Source: Protula sp. h YS-2021 (Eukaryota; Annelida; Polychaeta; Sabellida; Serpulidae). From it: a stretch of DNA of 64,000 nt. The notes below the pieces were generated by a model. It did no database searches and was not told the origin of the DNA. It saw nothing but the letters and a program-made list of their open reading frames with translations. Shown piece by piece: positions 12,586-23,500 of this stretch; the stretch's first letter is position 1, and each line of letters starts with the position of its first letter. The DNA lies in contig OX457027.1 of NCBI GenBank assembly GCA_949752745.1, positions 86,497,094 to 86,561,093 of the forward strand, read 5' to 3'. The translations under genes and the position numbers were made by a program.

Positions 12586-14984
12586 TTCCTGATATGGGTA
12601 TTTTATCTGTTGGTTCAAATTGCAAGTAATACGTTAATTTGTAAAAAAAATCGTGATTAGGGTGCTGCGTCACCTGTTGTTTTGTAAATGTGATGTCTGT
12701 GTTGGGTAAGTGAGAACAAGTGGACGGTATGAATGCATGATTGAATGAAATATGTGACGTTGTGTAAACAAAGTGAAAATAACAAAACAAAAGAAATTAG
12801 CTTAAAGGAACTATTTTAAATATTAACCTCTGTTTAATTCAATCTGCAGTAAATGTACGTGATTATCATTTTTTAATCAGTTCAGAATTAAGTTCATTAT
12901 CTAAGGACTATATGGAATCCTTTGCCGAATGTGTAAGAGCAATTAAACTTGTTAATTTATACAAACTTGACTAGTATAAAGTTACGGCGCGTGGACTGCC
13001 ATCTTATAATGGATTAACAGAAACAAAAGGAAAAAGACCACCTACAAGATTGGCAGACGTTCGATTTATATCCGGAATTGTGTTATTTACAGCTGTAGAG
13101 CTCGACTAAAGAAAAGACGTGCTACTTATTGGTGGATCCGAATTTCTGTAGGGTCCTATATCTCTATTCCTTTTTATGTCCTCGTAATTCCTTCCATCTT
13201 CATTGTTTGGTATTGTGTCATACTGGAAAAATGGTAGCCTTTTTCTCAGATTTTTGTATCTCTAAACACTTAAAGTAAAAAAAAACTTGAAAGTTTGCAC
13301 AATTGGAAGAGACTATTTTATTGAAGTTTCAAACAGATTTCACAAATGTAGGCTTAAAGATTCAAAATAGTATCAAACATAGGAAATAATCCTCATCGTC
13401 TTTCATTAACTGTTTCAAATCGTAAGTTTAAGTGAAACATTCAATAACTCACAGTTAGCCCTACAACAAGAACCTTAAGAACACAGTTTGAAATGTTTAC
13501 CAGCTGATAAGTTCTTATGATATCCATGTGCATGTGCATAAGCATACCATATGCATATAATATGCATGTCTTATTTCCTAAATATCTATTGCAATACCGT
13601 TCAGAAATTTATACACATAGTGCAGGTTGAGGCAAGGCACCGACCTTAAGCATTTGTCTTGTTATTTTACTGAGTTAAAGAAGGGTTTTCTGGACCAACA
13701 TGTCTCCAATCCAAAACCTAGTATTTTCCAACTGATGTTGATATCATATTCAAATTGCACAAAACAAAAAAAATATGTTTGATACCAATCGCTTGAGGTA
13801 ATGAGGTAAACGGATTTTAAGGATGTTGTGTCGCGCTTAGCCACTTTAAATATCAACAAAGGCATAAGCCGTGGAAGATAAATAACACGTGCATGTGAAA
13901 GGAAACAAAATTAAAGGAGGGCTGACATATAGTTGCTGTGGAAAACTAGTAATTGTATTCTCCGTTTTTAAGCAAGGCGGTCCTGCTAAATTAATCAGCA
14001 CGGCAAATCCGCTCTAAATAGTATTTTAGCAAGTTTAAACTTTAACAACATGGAATTTAATTTTTTAGGGTTGTGTCCCGTTTTGTTTTAAATTTTGGTT
14101 TGTCACATGTTGAAAAAATTGTAATGATACTGAATTCTACAAATTTCATTTGTAGTACTGTGTAGATGGAACGGTCAAGCCTGTTGATAGTTGTTGAGAG
14201 ATCAGAATATGATGTCTAACGGGCCATAAAAAGAAAAATAAACGCAAAATGTGTTTTATAATGTTTTTATGGAAATCCCGAAGGCTACATAAAAACTAGC
14301 CCTTTTTGATCCTGGAATGTATGCTGGTGAAAGTTTTTGCATACAAAATGGCAAAACATGCAAAAATGTATGTCAGTCCATAGAAAAATCGTCTTTTAGC
14401 TGTTAGGCCTTTCACAAAGTTTAGTGTTGCCACACACGTAAGCTTATGACAGGCACGAGGATGCCAGAATATTAATATGTTTAGGAAAATGTAGAGCGAT
14501 TTACCCCACTGACTAATTTTCTCTTGGTAACACTGGATCCATCTTTCACAACAATCACAGATTTTTCTTCTTAGCAACGTGGTATTTGTTTTATTACTTT
14601 GAACTCATTCATGGTAGCTAGCGAGTTCAGCATGTAACAACTAAATCCAAGCATGATCACCCTACACCGCAATGGGTTATCTACGCCGAAGATAAATCAC
14701 TCTTTCAACTTTAAGCTTATCAGACTTCTTTTTAAAATCGCTTAATGTGAAATACTACTTGCTTACTACCTACTACTTACCATTCATTCGGTAACTATTT
14801 AGCTATCATGGTTTTAAATTTCCATGTAAAACAGCCATTGAATTTATCTAAAGTGTCAATTGACTGTTTTCGGAGTTCTGTTATCATTTTGTCATGCATT
14901 TTTCGTTTTTTCTTGACTTTTCATACAGCAGTTGATTTCTGTAAGGTGAAGTTCTGGACATGCAACTGTAGAAATATACACAGA

Positions 14985-15150
14985 GGAATCCCGGGAAATG
15001 ATCACCTAGTAAATAGGATCACCTTAAAAATTGGGTCATCTTACGAATAGGATCACCGCACAAATTTAACCGCTCTTCAGTGGGCCAATTCAAGGAGCAT
15101 TCCATTACGAAGAACACCATAAATAGGACAACCCAGGAAATCGGACGATT
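14985..15150. repeat. Degenerate phrase array (AATAGGATCACC)
   Basis: Five or more loosely spaced phrases of the type AATAGGATCACCTT, GGGTCATCTTACG and AATAGGACAACC. The design, a fixed phrase with changing words, is like the arrays at 4.1, 5.2 and 56 kb. Confidence 0.5.
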
Positions 15151-15449
15151 TTAGTTAAGTTCCACCAGTGATCGCTTTTCTGGGCTATGATGTATGCCTT
15201 AATAAATACATTTTATTGATCCATGCCACGTTTTTTCGAGAAATGACATGCGCAAGTATTAGAAGATGTGTGCAGCCTGCTCCTCTTTATAATTTTCCCC
15301 TGCATTGTTTAAAAGCAAGGTAACAAAGTGATCTTATTCCAAGAGCATGTTGGAATAAGTTTGAAACAATATGCCTGTTTTTTTTGTAGTTTCTATAAGT
15401 TTGTAATGTGTAACATACGATTTGAATGCAATCACGGTCCGTGTATATA

Positions 15450-16441
15450 TCGTCCTTTCTATATTTCATTTAAAACGCAAAATAGAAAACGCAAAATAGA
15501 AAATAGAAAATATCGACTCGATTTTCCATCGTTCATTTAAAGCGGAAATAGAGAAACTTGAAACAGCAATTTCAAATTTTCATATTTCGACGAACATGAA
15601 CAATTGGGTGGCGCTGTAGTCGCTGATAAACGACATAACAAACGCACGTCGTATGATGCAAGTTCCATCGGTTCTGACTCAAAACAGGAACATGCATCTC
15701 TAACTGGGGTGTTTGATAACTGAAAAGAAATTCAGATACAAATTATGATCTGACTTACCGTTTAGCCATTTTCATTTGACAAAAAATAACATTCGATCTT
15801 AATTTGAACAACATTTTTATACTGATGTTATCAAAACATTACATTACTTTTTAAATGAAAATCTAATTTTTCCTTATTATTGAATTCTAAATTCAGAAAA
15901 AATCGTCTGTTTTGTATTTTAACCTCTTTAACTCATGAATTTTGACGCTGAAGCGCTTTCAAGATCATGCGTTTTAATTAGACGTTCTGTGTAATGTCAT
16001 AACATGACGTTTCAATGCGTTTCGAAAGCCAGAATTCACCACTGCACTGTTCACTTTAGTACTTTTTTTTACAAAGAAAGATTATTGTTTTGGATTAACG
16101 TTTTTTAGGATTAACATTGTAACTTTTGGGCGGGGTGAGGAAGGGGGTAGGTGGGGATGTGTTTAAGACACGGAAACCGCCCCTGAACAGCCCATGAACG
16201 GATTTCACATGTTCATATTTTGAACCAAAACCGACGGAACTTCATACCACGCATCATATAACGTGTGTTTGTTTATGTCGCTTACCAGCGACTGCAGCGC
16301 CACCCAGTTTTTCATTTTAGACGAAACATGGAAATTTGAAATTGCTGTTTCTTTTTTTCAATTTCCCATGTTAAATTAAAGATGAAAAACATAAAATCGT
16401 GTATATTTTCTTTGTATTTGAGATGAAATATTGAAAGGATG
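15450..16441. mobile_element. Long inverted repeat (foldback-like element)
   Basis: The left arm, about 15450-15710, matches the right arm, about 16195-16441, in inverted orientation. Shared landmarks include GGGTGGCGCTGTAGTCGCTG against CAGCGACTGCAGCGCCACCC, and GAAACAGCAATTTCAAATTT against its complement. Arms are about 250 bp and diverged; the spacer is about 480 bp and shows no coding frame. It is probably a foldback or MITE-type element. Confidence 0.75.
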
Positions 16442-16444
16442 CAA

Positions 16445-17300
16445 TGACCCGTCACTTTGCTGAACAGCTACAGTTGTTTTAGAAAATATTAAAAGCTATT
16501 TTGTATTTCACATTAAAGCTCAACAGCTAAAAATGGTTGTGATAATGACATTAAAAATGATGTATATTTTTATCAACGAACATCTTCCTTCGACATAATA
16601 TCGTTCTAATTTCTCAATATAAATATCCAAAACATCGTTGCAGTTTAGATTTTTCTAAAATCCGAAAGATAACAGTATTGATTTTAGTATTGCTAAGTAT
16701 CAAAATACTTTGGGAATTAAAATCAGCTCAGTCATTTCCTGATGTCTTTCACACTATCAGTTTCATTTTCTAACAGCAGAAACACAAAAATATGTATTTA
16801 GCTGAGGTATATTAAGCCTTGGAATTTGGAAATTCAAATTTGAGACGTTTTCCTACTTGCAGTCACTTGTCCACCTTAATCAAGTATAAATTAATGTATG
16901 TTTGAACATAATTATTGAACCTAACAGTGAAATGTTTACAGGTATCATCTAATTATGAATTATGTGAACAGCAGTTCGGTTTATTCGTGGTGCTGTGCCT
17001 TCACACGCCTTCAGCTTGTATGTAGACAAAGAGTGAAGCATTAGGCAAGGCCTCTGAAGACTTGTTCTGTAGCGGCACGTATCTGTAACCTGGCGGACAT
17101 ACAGAGTAACCCATGTTACATCGAGTATTAACAGTGGTAGAGCAATAATATATAATTGATGTGTGCGGTATGGATCAAGATTGTTCTCGGATTACTCGGA
17201 TTTTATAGCCATCAACATTCTATGGTACTTTAATTGTCCACATTCAATTCAAATGTATATCTTTCAAGTTAAAACGTATTCATAATTAGAGATGAATTAA
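16445..17300. other. 3' flank of the phospholipase C gene
   Basis: AT-rich, with nothing coding seen. It must hold the 3' UTR of the minus-strand phospholipase gene if transcription runs past the stop at 17302. I could not fix a poly(A) signal with confidence. Confidence 0.4.
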
Positions 17301-17301
17301 A

Positions 17302-17546
17302 TTATACGAAAATAAATGAAAAAAAAATCACGCAAAGTAATGGGCGTGGCTTGAAAAATTCACAGGGCTTCCCGATAAGGGAAACTGTTCTTTGGAAAGC
17401 CGCAATACCTTGTCTGAGACATCTATAGGGCAGTGTGTACTGTCCCAGGAATGTGTTGCTTGATTCAATCACTGTGAAGTTGACTAGAGCCAGATCAGGC
17501 ATTTGGATTTTAAATTTGAGCTCTTCGTTCCAAATTGGATTGTAAC
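17302..17546 (-). CDS. PLC exon 19: C2 domain end and stop
   Basis: Acceptor TGAAG|GTTACA, phase 1. It encodes [20 protein letters not shown] and then [15 protein letters not shown], the classic C2 end, and finishes with a short hydrophobic tail and TAA at 17302-17304. Confidence 0.92.
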
Positions 17547-20500
17547 CTTCAAGAATAAGGATTAAACTTAAATATTGATACAAATCACCTTGGAGGAGAT
17601 ATAACCGCCTCTGAATGCGTAATACAGAACTCCTCAATACATAAAATATATTTTGAGGTTAATATTTACATTTAATTTTACGTTAAACATTTACTTCAGA
17701 CACACATAACAGAGTTTACATTGAGTGTTCGTTTTCTCTCATAAAGGAATCAATAGATCCTAAGAAGCTGTCTGCCATCCACATCATCTGTCACTCTTTA
17801 AAAGGGTTAGGGTATTAGGGCCGAACCATGAGGTTAGGGAATGAGGGCTAGGGTATGACGGCCACACCATGGGGTTAGGGCATGAGGACTAGGGTATGAG
17901 AGCCAAACCATGAGGTTAGGGCATAATGACTGGGTAATGAGATCCAAACCATGAGGTTTAGGGCATGACGGCTAGGGTATGACGGCCACACCATGAGGTT
18001 AGAACGCGAGGATTAGGGTATTAGGGACAAACCATGAAGTTAGGGAATGAGGGCTAGAGAATGAGGGCCAAACTATGAGGCTAGGGCATGACGGCTAGGG
18101 TATGACGGCCACAGCATGGGGTTAGGGCATGAGGGCTAGGGTATGAGAGCCAAACCATGATGTTAGGGCATGACGGCTAGGGTATGACGGCCACAGCATG
18201 GGGTTAGGGCATGAGGGCTAGGGTATGAGAGCCAAACCATGAGGTTAGGGCATGATGGCTAGGGTATGACGGCCACAGCATGGGGTTAGGGCATGAGGGT
18301 TAGGGTATGATACCACACCATGAGGTTAGAGCATGAGGATTAGGGTATTAGGGCTAAACCATGAAGTTAGGGAATGAGTGCTAGAGAATGAGGGGAAGAA
18401 ATAATGAGTAGAGTATGAGGGGTAGGACATGGGGTGAGATCTGAGGAGTAGGGTAGGAGAGCTAGAGCATGAGAATTAAATTTAAGGAGTAAGATATGGG
18501 AGTAGAGCATTTAACAGCCTTTTCAAAATGCAGTTTCATTGCAATCAAAAATCTTTGCATTTGAAAAGGTGGTGAAAAAATGAAGAGCTGTCAAAAATAA
18601 AGGGTACAAGAAAGCATTGCGTTACCATTGTTTTTAACGGTTTTCGTCTTCTCCTTCTTGATGTCAACATCGACACCCGCCACGCGCACATGCACGCCCA
18701 CCTCCCGCTCCTTCTTCACGTGACTCTCGCTTCTGTACGGCAGCTGGTGCCCGCTGATAACCTGTCGTCCAAAACAGCAATTCTTGCACATACACGGCGG
18801 CGAGGTGAAATGCCCTCACCTAGCTGTGGTGGAGAGGTAAGACTGCACATCCCCACCAATCGTGGTGGTGTCCTCACCTGCACGCCATCACCTATCTACG
18901 GTGGCGAGATGTGGCCACCTGCTCCCACTTAACTCTTTGGGATATAAGTGGACGTTTCCACCTTTCATAAACTGCATGCCAAATCTGCATCTTGGCCGTG
19001 GTGGCGAGGTGAACTAGACGCGCTTCCTGACTGTGGAGGCGTAAAGCTGCATGCCCTGCCTAGCTGTGGTGGCGAGGTGAAACTGCACCTCCATCTAGCG
19101 GTTGAAGGGGAGGGCGAAACTGCACGCCCCCACCAGTGCATGTGTATCTCTTCCCTAAAGTGGTGGTGTGATAGATTGTGTTGGTAAACAAATAGAATGC
19201 ACTTGTTCACCCTACCTGGCGAGATGGGTTGTTCCCACTCATGATACCGTCTCCTGACGTAAAGCGTAGGCAACTGATGTGCCGCTTCCCTTTTGACGAA
19301 GTGGGAAAGTTTATATCACGCCACCCGGGATGGGAATCGGGTAAAAAAGAATGATTTTGGGTTTGGATTTGCATGTTCTTATTCGAGCTGCATACACTGA
19401 AAAGAACCAAACTGAATCCCAACACTTTAAGCTTTTCTGCTTTCTCTGCCAGGAGCAAAAGGTAATAATCAAAATGCTTACCTTGATGACCAGGGATTTG
19501 GTTTGATTTTCGTCAAATGGGCCTCGTGGATCATAGGCATTATCTTCTTGAGCTGAAATGTTCAAAGAAATTAATAGAAAAAGACAGAAAGCCAATGTAT
19601 GTTTTAAACAGATAGATAAATAGACAGACAGATAGATAGATAGATAAACAGATGGATGGATAGATAGAGAGATAGATAGATAGACAGACAGACAGAAAGA
19701 AAGAGACATGGATAGATAGATAGACAAATATTTCTTAAGAGACAGTGTAACTGAAAAATTGCACGGGCCGTTATCCAAAAGGTACCTGTGGGCATGAGTA
19801 TGTGCTTATGAACATAGCCACATCCACTGCTATACCGGAAAATTACCTGTGCGCATGAATCTGGGCTTAAGAACATAGCCACATCCGCCGTTATCATGGA
19901 AGAGGCCCTGGTTTAATTGCATATGGTATGATCCAGTCTGGTAATTCAGTGCAACTGTTCGACAGAAATGTAATTGCAGCTATGTAAGTTTGATTATCAT
20001 GCTAAAGTGTACCAAAAACTTTTCTTAAATACACTCAGATGAGAATAAAACCTCATTTCGTAATAAATGTAAAAATCTTTTAATTTTGATGTAAAGGAGA
20101 ACGATCCTAAAGCCTCCCAACGTGTATTTGGCTTATAGCACTTTGCTTGATATTGTGGTGTAAAATCAGAGACAAAGCTGTAAAAAGCACATTCCCTGCA
20201 AGCAGCCCATTTCAAACCCTCTTTTTTTACAAACTTCTAAACACATGCCTAACTGAATTCCTGAGTTCCATAGCGGTGTGGGGTCGTAATTGCTAGAATC
20301 GACCCTCCCGCCCGCCGGGTACGTCCTTGCCATATGCTTCTTCGTATACCTCAGATATTCCAACGGAAGTTCCTTTGCAAATTTAAACGCCTTCTTTTCT
20401 CCAAACGAAGACATTTCATAGTGTTCATCTGTGTAGCAAATACTTACATGAATTTCATATGCCAAACGCAAACTAAACATTGGAAACACATGAACATTTG

Positions 20501-23500
20501 TTGAGATTACACAGAAATGTTTTTCTTTGTATCAATGGGTAATCTTCTCCAAACGAAGAAATTTCATAGTGCTCATCTGTGTAGCAAACACTTACATGAA
20601 TTTCATATGCTAAAGGCAAAGGAAACATTGGAAACACATGAACATTTTTTAGGATTACATAGAAATGTTTTCGTTGTATCAGTGGGTAACTGAAACAATG
20701 TGAAAACATGCTGCATTTTTTTTAAAAAATAATAAATGAAACCTACAGTGTTCCTTTGCGTATTCGAACCCCTTGAAAGGTACTGCTCGACAGTAAGCTA
20801 TGAGGTCAGAAAGCTCCTGGGCAAGTTTGGCAGCCTACGAAAAAATGTTTTCTTCATTTATAAGGCATCTTTTAGAACAACGCCCTTTGTTTTCTTTTTA
20901 CCTGTTGAATATCACAAAATCGAGGCTTAATCCAATTAATAAATGAATAAATTTGCTTGGTAGGATCAAATAAAGCCAATAATGCCTTTTTCTTGGACGA
21001 AGATCTTTTAGGAAGTTTGATGTCTCCAAGTCGGCTCATGAAACCTTTCTTTTTCGTTTCTGACCCGGCTTCTGATGATGTGTCGTCGTTGTCATTGCCT
21101 ACAAACGAACACACTTTTTAATGCCTCCACCCACAGTCAGTCCTCTTCCACCTGGCACTAAAATGTTCCTAAACACAAAGAGGTCCCCCTCCCCGAGACT
21201 ACATTTATGTACATAATTCTGGCTACACAAGGTACAAAAATATAAACCGCCACTTGTCATGATGTTTTATAGGGGGTGTAGAAGGGGGCGGGGCACTGGA
21301 TGCAAAACATAGAGCACGGCCAAATTTGGATTCAAAGAATCAACCTCTCAATCTGACATTTACCATTTTCATCCTCTTCTTTATCTTCCTCTTTTTCTTT
21401 TCTCTCCATTATTTCTTTGATCTCCTCTTCGTTAATTTCATCGTCGGAGAAATCATCGTCATCCTCCAACGTTTCGTCCACCCCTTCCTTCAATTTTTTG
21501 TTCTAAAATAGCACACGGGATAACTTGAAAAGTAGTAAGCATTAAAACAATGGCATGCAAGACATTGCATAGCGCACACAAATCCCCAGTTATCTCTTCT
21601 AGATTACTTTTGTAATTGATGAAAGAGAATGGTTGCATGTGAATGTGAATGCACTCACATTAAGTATGACGGGTCGTATAGACCGTGAATGCGCTAACCT
21701 TAACAATGACGTAACCTCTCAAGGAATCCGGAGAGGGAAGGCGCTTTTCATCTTCTGGGATTTCTTTCGTGTAAAGTTTATCTGCATAATAAATCGAGTG
21801 GTTCAAATAATTTCAATGTGGTGGCTTTTTGCATATTTCCGAATAATACTACACAGTCTGATTTTTTATCTAGACCTAAATATATTTAAGTATCCCTTTC
21901 AGCAAAGCTAATATTTCTCAACATGCCAAATAATGTTGAAACCATGTTAGAATTGTACCATAATTGAAATTTATTTATTTGTTTTATGTCAATTATTTTG
22001 CATGCTAGATATTCTCCTCTTGACCCTTACACGTCTGCGTCTTGCCATGTGTTAATTACTGACAGATGAAAAGTAACCATTATACTGCGAAAATGATCCT
22101 TATTTGCATGGAAGAAAAACCGGATTCAAAACCTTAATCTCTAACTATTTGTAAAAAGATAACAAAACATGAACAAGAAGCGCTTACTTCCTCGGAAACA
22201 CGCTCTAGTGCGCAACAAGGGAAAACTTACCACTATACCTCTAAACTAATGTGAAACCGTTGCTTAAGCAAACAGATCCGCAATATAGTGTGCATTATTG
22301 CATTTACTTTCGGAAAGTGTTTCGGCAACATTAAATATTAAAAAATAATCACCTCGTTGAACACTCTCACGCAATACAGGTTGTACAGTCTGTTAACTTA
22401 CTTCTATTTTACATGCTATTTTAAGACTTAATGACTGTAATTATTATCTCTAATAGTTCGATTTTACTGTGGAAAGGTTTATTTTCTGAATTTGCAATAT
22501 CCTTGAAAATGCCGTTTAATTTGCAAACCAAACGTTAACAGCAAACAAATTCCAAGGTTAACGAGTTATTTTTAAAACGAAATTATGCTCAGGTGGTTTA
22601 CTATTTACATGAACCATTTAAAGATTATTGGTCTGACAATAAGCTGCAGTATTATGATTATGTAAAAGTAACAACTCAATGGATTGCCTCCAAAATGCAA
22701 AAGAGACGTCAGTTAGCTTCAGTGGTGCTTTCGCTTCATAAACGAAGTTACATAACGAAATGAAGAGGAAAACTGGAGTTCGAAGTCAAAATACCTTAAC
22801 AAAATTATCAAAATCTGTGAATTCTTCAAATGATCCAGAAAATGTACCACCATATGGTGCTGGTCTAAATTTCATATTTCTGGGATTATGACTCAATTTA
22901 CCCTATACTTGAACCGAAATAAAATGGCTGTTACACCTATCCAGATGGCAGACTGTGTTAGTTATTATCCATGTTTGATGTTACTAATAAATTGAAATCT
23001 GAAGATGTATATCTAAAGATTATCCAAAATCCACTCCAAAATTCACAATATAGAGCAAACACAGGTTGAAAGAATCGACGTACCTCCTAATACTTCCACT
23101 AAATGTTTGGCCATCGTCTTCTGCTGTTCGACTGAACAATGGTTTTCGAAAGATAATATCACAGGGTACCTATAAAATTAAAGGCAAAGTTTATAACTAT
23201 TCAATAAAGTAGATCAAATGTAGGAATGGTAGGAATAGAAAGCATAAATAGACGAATATTTGCCAAATAAATCAACTTAATTACAATTAGTATTTCAAGA
23301 AATTGCTGTTAAGAATGAGAATGTCAATAAAATTAATTTAAATTTATTCAAGTAGATTAATTCAAGTAATTAAGTAAGTTGATTCACAGTTGAAGTTAGA
23401 TAACCTACGCACAATTCTAACACCTAACGAGATGCTTTTTGCAACATCAATACAGCAGTGTTGATGGTAACCTAAATATATAAATAGCCCATGACATCAT

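Larger units (their letters stand above)
10380..14980. other. No gene recognised
   Basis: Low-GC sequence dense in stops. It contains the short tandem array at 11265-11390 and an AT microsatellite at 12506-12579, listed separately. I found no exon with consistent splice context. Confidence 0.5.

Noticed and set aside
17803..18510. Interstitial telomere
   Set aside because: TTAGGG never occurs in direct tandem; it is embedded in longer units, so a telomere tract is not shown.
22981..23040. Extra small PLC exon between exons 10 and 11
   Set aside because: The candidates read into stops after joining; the 23080/22879 junction gives the expected length and phase without it.
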